Counted from the stretch's first letter, positions 1 to 17,716 are shown. The stretch: 64,000 bases of DNA from Vitis vinifera (GCF_030704535.1 NC_081816.1:9784001-9848000); one strand, 5' to 3'. The notes: a model not told the origin generated them from the sequence alone. A program made the numbers and translations.

Positions 1-1131
1 CCTTACTTTGTCCTTTGGCGTCCACCACCACCTCCAGTTGAAGAAACCGAGCTCAGAAGATGGCCATTAAATTTTCTCGAATCCAAAATAACTGCTGGGG
101 TAAGAAACTGTTCACTGAAAATGGAACTGTCTCCCTTGTTAGACCCTTTTTAAGTAATCATTACTTATAACACCATAAAGCACATGGTGCAGTTAATCCA
201 TCACCCATCTTATTGATCAGGCAGAAGGAAGATTCCTTCGATGATATAGCACATCAAAAAACCCTTATCACTCTTTATTAAAACTCACATCATACCTGAG
301 AAGACACCATGATGTTAGATTATCTGTCAACATTCAATATGATGCTTGAGATTCTGTTTAATTATTTCTAGCCATTTCACAGTTGAATTGATATTGAAAA
401 GCAAATAGGTTGCCTATTCAATGCCTTTTGGGGAAAGATCTGAACTATACTAGGGGCTGTTAAGAAAAGACCTGTTGAAACTAGGGGCTCCAACACTATA
501 CTATATGATGAATCATGAATCTGTCTGTGAAATAGATTTCTCTACTTGAGAAAATGCAAGTTAACGCCATTACACATCAGATATCGCTGGCTGCAGGACT
601 AGGAATTATAATTTATGCAGGACTAGCTAGCGGGGACGACTGGAAGGAGTTTTACCAGTACTACAGGGAAAGCAAATTTGTAAGTATTGTCAAGGTTTAA
701 TCATTCAGCAGATTTGTGGTCTAGTGTATATTTTCTTCATCGATAGGCTTGTTTGTGTATGTGCATGATTTGATAAATGGAGTGATTTTGCAATCAACTG
801 AAACTTACCAAAATTGAACTGCTATATGATAGATTCATATCACAAGCCTTGATTTCACTCTGCTGTCTGCATTCGCTCCTTTCTGGGTGTACAATGATAT
901 GACTGCTCGAAAATGGTAAGTTACCAGAACCAAGTGCATAATACTTACATAAATTTAGCAAATCTTTGGCACGATATTCACTTACAGTCTCTTTGCAGGT
1001 ATGACAAAGGTTCTTGGCTTCTTCCCTTATCACTGGTTCCATTCTTGGGTCCTGCTTTGTATCTTCTCCTCCGGCCATCATTGTCTGCAATGCCTGTTTC
1101 ACTGAGCCCAAGTTCATCCGAGCAAAAATGA
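1..1131 (+). CDS. Conserved, probably plastid membrane protein, 3' part only
   Basis: The gene enters from the left edge. I see four exons that splice in phase: 1-99, 551-679, 833-915 and 999-1131 (TGA). The first visible exon encodes a Pro-rich stretch (RPPPPPVEE). The next two encode hydrophobic segments separated by a conserved-looking SGDDWKEFYQYYRESKF block and ITSLDFTLLSAFAPFWVYND. The last has a third membrane segment (LLPLSLVPFLGPALYLLLRP) and a polar tail. The pattern suggests several membrane helices in a plant protein of cyanobacterial type. Its position next to LACS8 recalls Arabidopsis At2g04360, annotated from memory as an uncharacterised chloroplast membrane protein. Function is unknown. 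It ends tail to tail with LACS8, 296 bp apart; an AATAAA at about 1400 could serve its polyadenylation. Confidence 0.72.
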
Positions 1132-1427
1132 ACTTCGTATTTACAGACCAGTGTGCAGCACAGTGAAGGAATCAAGGCTCCCCATTCCCATTCCGAGAAG
1201 GGTGTGATTGAAGTTGATCAGGAAAATTTTGAAATCCCATTGTTAAACTTGTATCAAACACAGATTTAGAGTGAACCAACTAGCATTGAAAAACAAGCTT
1301 CAACGAGACGCAATGGTACAAGCATACAAATAAGTCATTTTATGGGAAAGGAAGTACTTCAGTGTGACAAATATCAGTTTTCAGAGAAATACTGAAGTAA
1401 ATAAAGGTGGCAAAACTCATTAAGCCA

Positions 1428-6882
<5,455 letters not shown>

Positions 6883-6930
6883 CGTATATTTTTATATGAC
6901 TATATATACCATTCGTTTTCAAAACAGGAC

Positions 6931-8030
6931 CTGAAATCACAAAGAAATATTATTAGTGACATGATCAGAAATTCAATGTGGAATTTTCCAGTGTTAAAAA
7001 GCGTGATTGATGCAAAGAAACAACCAAAAGCTTTTACATGGATGCGAAAATTACATCAAATCATACCAGCATCAACAATAACATTCTATCCAGAACCAAA
7101 ATACATCAAAAGCATAATTGTCAATAGGATTTGAAGATAGAGTGAGCAATTACAATTCAAATGATAAAAAATAATCTTGACACATAGGTGATACAGAGCA
7201 TCGCTACAGCAGGGTCATAGCATCTTCAACATGCAAAATGTGCATATACTAATGCTAAAAAAACACTGAAACTCTCATTAGAGAAATAGAAGGAATCTGA
7301 GAGCTTCTGCAATTGCCTTCCCTTAGCAGGCCCCGATATTTACTCAAAAGTCCCAATAAGAATCAAAATCTAGGAAAGGTATATTGAAGTTGACAACGCA
7401 ATAAAAGAAAATTAATATAATAATCGACTCTCTTGGCCTTCCTTTTTAGATCAAAACGACTTTATGCAAATTAATATTGAGATCGGTCGCCTCTTCTTTT
7501 TCTTCCCCTAATAACACGTGCTATAAAGAGAACAAATGATCATCTTCCTCACATTTTTCATGACACAAAACTCCAATTTTACTCGGTAATTCAATGATCG
7601 TCACAAAAGTATGAAACTCCAGAACAATCAGAAACTACAGTCCTACACAAACCCTAATTCGTCGATTACAACAAACGACGAACCAGCGACCAAATCCAGA
7701 TGCAAGCAAGGGCATCTCCTTCATGTACGATGAATTCAATTTACAGCAAGCTCAAGATCAAGCTACCATAAACCACATATCAAACTCCATGAACACGCGA
7801 TCAAGAAACCGCAAAGTTCAGTCAAATGAGAAATTCATGGACAAACACAACCAACCTAGACTAGAAAAACGGAGCCGATCACCCCAAGAAAGATAAATAT
7901 TCAGTTTTCTCGGGAAAATTCCGGTTCCAGAGAGGAAGAAGAGCCTTTCGCTTACCTGCGAAGGATGAATCGCTTTAGCTCTATCGTAAAAGCAGAGAGA
8001 ATCGATGTATAAAACGAGTGAAGAAGAAGC
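6931..8030 (-). other. 5'UTR intron and leader of the LACS8 gene
   Basis: On the minus strand a consensus donor (CGCAG|GTAAG, exon edge about 7956) and an acceptor (GATTTCAG, about 6931) frame a 1-kb intron upstream of the LACS8 start codon. The untranslated first exon would lie at about 7956-8030. The intron has no coding signal. This is inferred from splice consensus only; no transcript was available. Confidence 0.5.
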
Positions 8031-8812
8031 TAGAGAAGCGTGGCTCTGAACCGAGTGTTCAAGAAGGGGAGTGAGGATTTTGCCCTATGGGTGTCAAAAA
8101 AACTGCGAAAATGCCACTCACATTTAATGGCCGTTGGAGTTGATGCCAAATCTGCGATGAGGGGTAGTTTGGGGATACTGGCGCCTTTTTCAACTGTAGA
8201 GATGATTCCCCCGGATTTATCGTGGGCCACTGTGTCCGGTCAGTGGAATGCCACACGTGGCTAGAGTGGGGGAGGGGAATTATGGCGTGGCGTGCTGAGG
8301 AAGGAGGGGCGCATCGTAAGGGGTGGGGTGGGTGGCATGCTAGAATTCTGATGTCCCATGCGAGGCACACACCTCTATAGTGGAGGCCTGGAGGGTGCAA
8401 CAATGGCGACGGGAGTGAATGGCAATGTTGACTAAACGACGTCGTTTTAAATAGAGGAAATGGATCATGGAACATTCTATATTAATTAAAGGAGGGTGAA
8501 GCCTGAAGGTGGGCATCGGAAAATGGTACTGGCAGGTGGCCTTCAAGGGTGCGTCAGTTGTGACGAATGGCCGTGGTGGCAATGGCATTGATGTCTCTGG
8601 ACCAACATTGAATCCTCTCGACACGTATAATTTATAAAATAAAAATATAAAAAATATAAAAATTTAAAAGAAACAGTTGACTAAGTTACAAAATTTATTA
8701 GGTATGAATCCCATCTATAACTCAAAATGTATATAAAAACGATAGATCATATTAAAATTTTGAGAAGATCAATTGCAAAAATTATAAAACTTTGAGAAGA
8801 TCAAAAAATTTC
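8031..8812. other. Intergenic region upstream of LACS8
   Basis: No convincing gene. It holds the likely LACS8 promoter, including CACACGTGGC (G-box-like, about 8251-8260) and a perfect 14-bp palindrome AAACGACGTCGTTT (8434-8447) with an ACGT core. Short ORFs on both strands lack family resemblance. The right end is AT-rich and was the insertion target of the retrotransposon. Confidence 0.5.
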
Positions 8813-8817
8813 AGATG

Positions 8818-9634
8818 TGTAGGGACCCCTCCCGCTAGGAAACACGTGGCACGCATCTCACAGCGACACGTGGCACGTGTTATCAGCCGGACCATCATCA
8901 TCCGGATTCCCCTAAAGATATGCATGATGCAGTTCTCCTATCCGGACCGCCTCAAGGAAAGGCAAATGACGTTTCAGCTTCTCCTATCCAAGGAAGAGCA
9001 AACGACGCTGGCAGAGCATAGACATCCGGACAACCTTCATAATACATCCGCTCCACAATACATCCGAATAATCAGCATATGCCATCCGGATATAATCGTT
9101 CGGATCATCAATTAAAGTAAAGCGAGTCTTACACGCTATCACAACAAACAGCCATGGCCCACATCCTATCACCTACAGAGTGAGAAGACAAGATGAAGTG
9201 ACAGCAAGTCACTTCCCACGATCATTCCGCATGATCACTTCCCACGATCTCTGACAGCCGCATCACCTACCATGGTTTCTAACAGCCGCTCGTAGGGTAA
9301 TGATGCTCCTGCTGACGCCTATTATCATCATAACAACATAAAATATCTCCTCACCATTAATGAGAGGAACAGTGTCCCTGGCACTATATATAGAAGCCTT
9401 CGCACGAAGAGCAGCAGGATCCCTGGTAACCTCCCGATACCTAGTAAAAGGCCAACTGATTTATATCTCTCTCTCTTACCATGGCTAACAAGATCATCGG
9501 AAGGTGCGTCCAGACACCCTGTCCGGATACCTTCTTGCAGGTATAACGGTTGGATCAAGAACCTTTATGGGTTGAAATCACGCGTACATCCATCTGGCAA
9601 CTACGTGGATCATCAAAGACGCGAGGTGACGACA
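8818..9634 (+). repeat. 5' LTR
   Basis: 817 bp, starting TGTAGGGACC and ending GACGACA. It carries a TATA box TATATATAG at 9385-9393 that would drive the genomic transcript, so R begins about 30 bp downstream. It contains CACGTGGCAC repeats near its start and at least five copies of TCCGGA. Confidence 0.95.
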
Positions 9635-9635
9635 T

Positions 9636-9650
9636 TGGCGCCGTCTGTGG
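9636..9650 (+). other. Retrotransposon primer-binding site
   Basis: TGGCGCCGT begins two bases after the 5' LTR end. From memory, these nine bases complement the 3' end (with CCA) of plant tRNA-Asp; after them the match stops. The position and start are typical of a plant Ty3/gypsy PBS; the tRNA identity is less sure. Confidence 0.7.
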
Positions 9651-9683
9651 GAAGTTTTTACTTTGATTCAGTCACTAAAAAAG

Positions 9684-11849
9684 ATGGCTACACCTTCCCA
9701 AAGCCGTTCATCTAGTAGGGGAGAGGATGATAATTTTGAATGGCGCCTAGCCATCGAAAGGAGACAGTTGGCAAGCGAAAGACAACTGAAAGCTCTACTC
9801 CAGGAGACAGAAAGATTGAAAGAAGAAAACGTTGTATTACGCATCCAGGCCTCGACATCAGGGCCTCCTCGACGTCAGCGTTCAAGGAACCAAGTAGCAA
9901 ATTCGAGGCCTCAACAAGAACCAGAATCAATATATCCTGGGACAACAGGAGCTATCCCAGGAGCATGCAACGCGAGGCCTCATGAGCCATGCACACCCAT
10001 GCCTCGAGCTCCCCGGGAGGAAAGCTCAGACTCCACTCATTTTTCAGCAAAAAGACAGCGTGATAAAAAATCACAGCTGTCAAGTTCAATGCGCGCAAAA
10101 CTGGGCCCACAAGAGCCTGGGAGATCAAGGCCACCAGTAGCCACAACCGGGGCACCACGCCCTGACCCGAGGGTCGCTCCAATGGTGCAGAACGTACCTC
10201 TGCATCGTGACCCCATAGTCGCCCCCGCGATGCGAAACGTTCACTCGCACCTAGCGGAACGACCGACTGGGAGAAACCTCCCAAACGAGCCACCCATCGG
10301 CTCCATTAGCAAAAGGCTGGATGATATGCTCTCCACGCCCTTCTGCTCTCATATCATTCATTACGAGCCCCCAAGGGGATTCCTCGTACCAAAATTTTCC
10401 ACATACGATGGAACCAACGATCTCTTCGATCACATCATGCACTATCGACAGCTCATGACGCTCGATATTGGCAACGATGCACTACTATGCAAAGTATTTC
10501 CCGTCAGCCTACAAGAGCAGGCCCTCTCATGGTTTCATCGCCTACCTCCTAACTCTGTTGACAATTTCAGGGATCTGTCTGAAGCTTTCGTGTGACAATA
10601 TTTATGCTCCGCTCGGCACAAGCAGAATATCAGCACCCTCCAGAACATAAAGATGCGAGATAACGAATCCTTGAGGGAGTTTGTGAAGCGATTTGGTCAG
10701 GCCGTACTTCAAATAGAGGCTTGCAGTATGGATGTTGTCCTGCAGATCTTCAAACGAAGCATCTGTCCAGGCACTCCATTTTTCGAATCACTGGCCAAAA
10801 AGCCTCCTACAACGATGGACGATTTGTTCAGACGTGCCAACAAATATTCAATGCTCGAAGATGACGTGCGTGCAGCCACTCAGCAAGTTTTGGTTGCCGG
10901 ACGGGCATCTAGAAATGACGCGGAAAGAAATGCTAAACCTCCTGACCGTCCAGGGTCGTCCGACCGAAGGCAAGAGGGATCGAGTCGCCTGGATAGACCG
11001 CCTCTCACACCCCTCTCCATATCATATGAAAAGTTTCTCCCAATGATCCAAGGCTCGTCCGACTTCAAATGGCCTAGACCCATCGGAACGGACCCATCTA
11101 CAAGGGATCGCAGTAAGAGATGTGCCTTCCACAAGGATCATGGCCATACAACAGAGACATGTCGCGCTCTCCAATATCTGGTCGAGAAGCTCATCAAAGC
11201 AGGGCACGAGGAGTATGACTCCAGGCGGAAAAGGCAGAAATTGTTGCGGGCTGCATCAATACGCGAACGCGTTAATTCCATCCGGTCGGGTCTAACTGGA
11301 GAAGGCCCTCGCCCCGTGGATGGGACAATCATCTTTCCACCAGTGGATCCCACCCGGACACTGCAGCCACATCGCGACGCCCTCATCCTCTCCCTAGAGA
11401 TAGGAGATTTCGATGTAAGACGTATCCTGGTCGACCCAGGCAGTTCGGTCGACCTGGTGCAAGCATCAGTCGTTGGCCACATGGGACATAGTCTCGCGGG
11501 CCTTGAAAACCCCAGACGAATCTTATCCGGATTCAACGGATCATCAACCACATCCTTGGGAGATATCATACTGTCGGTCCAAGCTGGCCCAGTCACTCTC
11601 AACGTACAGTTTTCAGTAGTACAGGAGTTATCACCCTTCAATGTCATTTTGGGGCGTACATGGCTCCACTACATGAAAGCTATCCCCTCTACATATCATC
11701 AAATGGTGAGTTTTCTCACCAACAATGGCCAAATCGACCTATATGGCAGCCAGTTAGCCGCTCGCCAATGCTATCAAATAGCACGAGAAGCAGGGGCCAA
11801 CCAGGAGGATGCATCTCCCCTGGAACCCAGCCATACACATGACCAATAG
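9684..11849 (+). pseudogene. Retrotransposon gag-protease ORF with an in-frame TGA
   Basis: The likely start is the ATG at 9684 (MATPSQSRSSS). A coiled-coil-like N terminus, about residues 14-55, is followed by a basic Pro/Arg-rich linker. The retrotransposon gag core begins near 10.4 kb (FDHIMHYRQLM, ALSWFHRLP) and continues past the stop (SLREFVKRF). A TGA at 10593-10595 interrupts the core in the same frame. Downstream, CAFHKDHGHTTETC is a zinc-knuckle-like motif at about 11.12-11.16 kb. The protease has ILVDPGSSVDLV, with DPG in place of the common DTG/DSG, then LGRTW. The frame ends at TAG 11847-11849 with RT immediately downstream in the same frame. The TGA looks like decay; the TAG may be functional (see findings). 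Confidence 0.85.
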
Positions 11850-14800
11850 CAATTATTGGGTCCGACGGACAAAGATCCTCCGGCAGCAGACCTCTTGCAA
11901 ACAATCCAAATTTCGGAGGAAAACACTCACCTCACGAACATCAGTTCCCTCATGACACAAGAAGAGACTCAGAGCATGCAAAATATTCTCAGACAAAACC
12001 ATGACATCTTCGCATGGACACATTCTGATATGAAGGGAATCCATCCCTCTATTGCCTCTCACAAACTTAACGTCTTTTCAACTGCCAGACCCGTCCGCCA
12101 GAAGATTAGACGCTTCCATCCGGACAAACAAAAAGTCATCCGGAATGAGATTGATAAATTACTAGAGGCCGGATTCATCAGAGAAGTATCTTATCCGGAT
12201 TGGTTGGCAAACGTAGTGGTGGTACCCAAAAAAGAAGGAAAATGGCGAGTTTGTGTAGATTACACCAATCTCAACAATGCATGTCCAAAAGACAGTTTTC
12301 CCTTATCGCGAATAGATCAAATTGTGGATTCCACTTCCGGGCAAGGGATGTTCTCTTTCTTGGATGCCTTCTCCGGATATCATCAAATCCCCATGTCCCC
12401 GGATGACGAAGAAAAGACAGCATTCATAACGCCACACGGCCTCTATTGCTATAAAGTCATGTCATTCGGACTCAAAAATGCTGGCGCCACTTATCAAAGA
12501 TTGATGATTAAAATCTTCAAACCTCTGATAGGCCACACACAATAGAGGTATATATTGATGATATCGTGGTTAAAAGCAAAACCCGAGAGCAACATGTCCT
12601 TCACTTACAAGAAGTTTTTCACCTCTTACGAAAGTATGACATGAAACTAAATCCTTCTAAATGCGCCTTTGGCGTAAGTGCTGGCAAATTCCTAGGATTT
12701 ATGGTCAGCCAAAGGGGCATAGAAGTCAGCCCGGATCAGGTCAAGGCAGTCATGGAAACACCCCCTCCCAGGAACAAGAAAGAGCTACAATGGCTCACAG
12801 GCAAGCTCGTCGCACTAGGGCGTTTTATAGCCCACTTCACTGATGAATTGCGACCCTTATTTTTGGCAATACAAAAAGCTGGAGCACACGGTTGGACGGA
12901 CAGTTGCTAAAACGCTTTCGAAAGGATCAAGCATTGTCTTACGCAACCACCCATCTTGAGCAGCCCCAGTCCAAAGGAGAAATTGTATATGTATCTGGCG
13001 GTATCAGAATGGGCAATCAGCGCCGTTCTATTCCGGTGCCCCTCACCCAAGGAGCAGAAACCTATCTACTACGTCAGCAGGGCATTGGCAGACGTAGAAA
13101 CCAGATATTCAAAAATAGAGCTAACAGCCTTAGCCCTTCGAAGCGCTGCCCAGAAGCTCCGCCCCTATTTTCAAGCTCATCTAGTGATCGTACTAACTGA
13201 CCAGCCCCTTCGCAACATTCTGCACAAGCCAGATTTAACCGGGAGAATGCTGCAATGGGCCATTGAATTGAGCGAATTTGGAATCGAATTCCAACCCAGA
13301 TTGTCCATGAAAGGCCAAGTAATGGCTGACTTTGTGCTAGAAAATTCCCGAAGACCTAGCGAACATGACGAGTCAAGTAAACAAGAATGGTGGACTCTGC
13401 GAGTTGACGGAGCCTCACGCTCATCAGGCTCTGGAGTTGGGCTCCTACTACAGTCCCCAACTGGGGAACATTTGGAGCAGGTCATCCGGCTGGGATTCCC
13501 TGTCTCTAACAATGAAGCAGAATATGAGACCATCTTGTCCGGATTGGATCTTGCCCTTGCTCTATCCGTCTCCAAACTCCGGATCTACAGCGACTCACAA
13601 CTCGTGGTAAGACACGTCCAGAAAGAGTATGAGGCTAAGGACGCACGCATGGCGCGATACTTGGCTAAAGTAAGAAACACCTTGCAACAATTCACCGAAT
13701 GGACAATCGAAAAAATCAAGCGAGCCAATAATGGGCGCGCTGACGCCTTGGCCGGTATAGCTGCCTCCCTCCCCATCAAAGAAGCCATTCTATTGCCTAT
13801 ACATGTGCAAGTCAATCCCTCTGTTGCAGAAATTTCCATTTGCAACACCATTGAGGCAAATCAAGCGGATGATCAAGAATGGACGTATCACATCACAGAA
13901 TATCTCCAGACAAGCACTCTGCCCGGAGATCCCAAACAAGCACACAAAATCCGGGTACAAGCTGCCCGTTTCACCCTGATTGGGGGGCACCTGTACAAGC
14001 GATCCTTCACAGGACCTTACCTTCGGTGCCTAGGGCATTCAGAGGCCCAGTATGTGGTAGCTGAATTACATGAGGGAATATGCGGAAATCATTCGGGAGG
14101 ACGATCTCTGGCACATAGGGCTCATTCACAAGGATACTATTGGACAACAATGAAGAAGGACGCAGCAGCATATGTTAAAAAATGTGGTAAATGCCAAAGG
14201 TATGCTCCCATTCCACATATGCCGTCAGCAACGTTAAAATCAGTCTCAGGCCCATGGCCCTTTGCGCAGTGGGGCATGGACATAGTGGGACCCCTCCCAG
14301 CAACGCCTGCCCAGAAGAAATTTCTCCTTGTTGCCACTGATTACTTTAGTAAATGGGTAGAAGCTGAAGCATATGCAAGCATCAAAGACAAAGATGTCAC
14401 CAAGTTCGTGTGGAAGAACATTGTTTGCCGTTTTGGAATCCCCCAAACAGTCATAGCTGACAATGGCCCGCAATTTGACAGCATTACATTTAGGAATTTC
14501 TGTTCAGAGCTAAACATCCGGAATTCATACTCCACATCGCGCTATCCTCAGAGTAACGGGCAAGCAGAAGCCACAAACAAAACCCTAATCAACGCCCTAA
14601 AGAAAAGGCTTGAGCAAGCTAAAGGGAAGTTGGTGGAGGAGCTACCCGGCGTCCTATGGGCCTATCGAACCATACCGGGACGGCCAACAGGAAACACTTC
14701 TTTCGCCCTCGCGTATGGAATGGATGCAGTCATTCCTACTGAAATAGGTCTTCCTACTATCCGGACTGACGCGGCAAAGCAAGATGATGTAGGCGCGGAA

Positions 14801-15115
14801 TTAGGGAGAAATTTAGATTGGGCAGATGAAGTAAGGGAAAACGCGGCCATCCGGATGGCGAATTATCAACAAAGGGCATCAGCGCATTACAATCGCAAAG
14901 TGAGGCCAAGAAGCTTCAAAAATGGTACGCTAGTCCTTAGAAAAGTTTTTGAAAACACTGCTGAAGCAGGCGCAGGGAAGTTCCAGGCCAACTGGGAAGG
15001 ACCCTACATAGTGTCTAAGGCAAGTGAAAATGGAGCCTATCATTTACAAAAGTTAGACGGAACTCCATTACTTAGACCTTGGAATGTGTCTAATTTAAAA
15101 CAGTACTATCAATAA
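11850..15115 (+). pseudogene. Retrotransposon pol: RT, two RNase H domains, integrase (frameshift and stop)
   Basis: It continues the gag frame directly after TAG 11847. RT shows VVVPKKEGKWRVCVDYTNLN, FSFLDAFSGYHQIPM and the catalytic YIDD box at about 12551-12562. Between about 12530 and 12545 the frame changes by +2 in a CA-rich run, just before YIDD. A TAA at 12908-12910 interrupts the start of the RT-linked RNase H. A second, plant Tat-type RNase H follows (LRVDGASRSSGSGVG ... NNEAEYETILSGL ... IYSDSQLVV), at about 13.39-13.77 kb. Integrase has an HHCC zinc module (about 14.07-14.21 kb, ending KKCGKCQRY) and a DDE core (MDIVGPLP ... VIADNGPQF ... NGQAEATNK). The frame ends at TAA 15113. 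Without the shift and stop it would be full length. Confidence 0.9.
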
Positions 15116-15259
15116 ATAAATAAAAAAAAAAGGCAAAGACAAGTGCAAATGAAAAAAGAAGTATTTTTATTGATGTATAAATGTATATACAAAGGAAGTC
15201 TCCGGACCACAAAAAATACAGAAGGAAGATTACAGATAAAACCACAAAAAGAAAAGCTA

Positions 15260-17716
15260 TCAAGGAGTAGGCTTGTCATGAAGTTTCTTTTCTTCACCCG
15301 GAGGAATTGAAGGGACGTCCCGCTTGATGCCGTTCTTCTTCATGCAGCACCGATACCCAAAAATGAACGTATCATCCACTTGTTTTTGGTACTCTGCTTC
15401 AAGTTCCTCCCTCTCTGTAGCAAACTCCCGTTCTAGCTCCTCTTTTTGTGCAGCCAAGCACAGCTGCAAATCTTCCCTCTGTTTCTTTTCGATAGAAACC
15501 TCTGTCCGGAGGTGCCTCACCTCCTCCCTCAGCCGGGCTATCTCATCTTCTGCCTCATGCAGGCGGTCGACCGTTGATTCCTCCCGGCTCTTTGCTACAG
15601 CCAAATCCACCCGGAGGGCTTCATTATCTTTTCGAGAGGTGGACAAACTAGCTTCAACCTCTTCCAACCTCAGGCGCAATTGGTTTTCAATATCTTGGCG
15701 CCGAGAGGCGAAGGTCTTCATGTAGTCAGTGGTCCGCAGCAGGTCAGTAAAAAGATCGTGTTGTTGAGCCATACCGCGGAGACCACTCACCAGCTGCAGG
15801 CAAATACACATACAAGAAAAGCAAAGTTTTGAAACATACCACAAAAACACATCAGAATGACAAAGAATCACAAAGCACAAGAAAACAGTTTACCGTTTCC
15901 ACCATCTCGAACATCTAGGCTGAAGGCGTGATAGTGGTCAAACCAAGTGGAATTTGTTTCAGCTTGTCTTCCAACTCCGCGTAGCTAAAAGAGCTAGTGG
16001 AGGTGCAAGTTGCGTCATTAACAGGTTCCCCCCCCCCCCCCCCCCCCCCGGATGAAGCGACAGAAGGTGACTTTTGCTCCGGGCGCGGGGTCTCAACATT
16101 CTCGGCCGGATGAGTCTTTTCGGGCGCATCCTCATTCAAGATTATCACCGGGGCGGCTGGAACCTCAGTTGTCATCTCCACTTCGCCCCCCTCCGGATGA
16201 GCGTCGTGGGCAGATGCGCAACTAACTTCAATTTCTTGCTGACGATCTTGAAGCCGCCCAAGCAGTCCGGATCTCAGATTGCGCACCGAACGCGGCCTCT
16301 TTAGAGGAGGCCCTTTAGCCGGAACAAGAGCCAAACGGTCCGGATCGTCGGAAGGCTGACTTTGGCTTTCTGCGCCCGCTTCCTCCATGGGGGTCGCACA
16401 AACGGCTTCAGCTGCTTCAACATCCGAGTTAAGGTTGCCCGGATGGTTGATGGAAGCAGCTTCCTCAGCCACATTAGCCAGACGGACAACCGCGGCCAAG
16501 GAAGTACTCGAGTGGTTCAGCCCCGCGACGTGTCCGGGGCCGCTTGAGATAGAATGAGGAGCAGCATTCACTGGCTCCTCTATTATTACATCCGCCTCAT
16601 GTGTAATTGGCGGAGGGGGAAACTCCTTGGGAGGAGTGGGCTCCTTCACGTCCTTTCCATGCTTCTTCACCAGCTTCTTCTTTTTCTTCGCTGAAGTTTT
16701 CTTAGGAGGAGAGTCTGCGCCGCGTTTTTGTCCGAGAGCCGCCCGGATAGTGCCTTCGTTTTTTCTCTTCTCTCGATCCTCCAGAAGCGCTCGGCGTTTT
16801 TCAACATCAGCCTCTTTAGCCTCCTGATAGATCGAGAGATCCTTCACAGTGTAATGCTCCCCAGGCACTACCTCCTTCGGCATCTTCCAGGGGAGAATGT
16901 TGATGACATAATCTTGGGGCTCCCGGACGACCGCCATCAGGTTCTGCGCAGTCAGCAGCGTCTTGCACTGCCTCTCTTTGGCGTCTATCTCAAATAACTT
17001 GCTGAGACAGCCAAAAGACGCCTTTTCCACCCAATCCACGAGGTGGCCCCTCAATTCCGGACCTGCATTAACAGCAACAAAAGATGAGAATACCATCCGG
17101 AAAAGTCAACAAAAAAAAATCAACAAAGTAAAAGCCGAACAATAATCGCAAACCTACCCGAAACCACTAAGGAGTAGTTTGGAGAGAAAGGCCTCGTCGG
17201 ATGCTCCAAAAACCCCGCCCATGCACCCCGGACCACCACGTGTCCCGTCGCCCCTCCCTTTATCGAATCTGGCAGCTCCGTCACCAATTGAAGGGAGGGC
17301 AAGTGTGCGGACATGCTGAAGATGTCATTTTTTACCTTCTTCAGAGAATAAACAAAAAACACTTCCAGCAGCGTGAGGTCGAGGTTGAATAGCATGTTTA
17401 TGATGCTGCATCCCATCAGCACCCGGACGATGTTGGGATGAATGAAGACGGGCGGAATCTGGGTGAAATGGAGGAACTCCTTGAACAACGCCGGCAGAGG
17501 GAACCGGAGCCCCACGTTGAATTGTTCCTTCGAGAAGATGATGGTTTTTTCTTCTGCTTTCTCAGTAGGCACAAGCACCCTCCCATTCAGCAATTCAATA
17601 ACCACGTCATTCGGAATACAGAACCGTTCCCGAAATTCCTTCGCGTCCAGCTTATCTGTCGCTTTTTCACGAACCCCGCTAGCCCGGGTAGAAGAAACAG
17701 TCTTTTTTGTAGCCAT
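15260..17716 (-). CDS. Antisense accessory ORF of the retrotransposon (spliced, interrupted by TAG)
   Basis: Three exons splice in phase on the strand opposite to gag-pol: 17158-17716, 15894-17062 and 15260-15793. Exon 1 (MATKKTVSS...) resembles the 'putative gypsy-type transposon' domain (PF04195-like; FPLPALFKEFLHFTQIPPVFIHPNIVRVLMG, quoted in part). Exon 2 is Lys/Pro/Ala-rich and disordered, with KKTSAKKKKKLVKK (nuclear-signal-like) and a Gly run coded by a C22 tract. A TAG at 15915-15917, seven codons before the donor, ends the frame after about 568 aa. If that codon were sense, exon 3 would add a long coiled coil (heptad-rich ENQLRLRLEEVEASL region). Extra ORFs after pol, some antisense, are known in Tat elements; function unknown. 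A TATA box lies upstream at 18183-18191. Confidence 0.7.
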
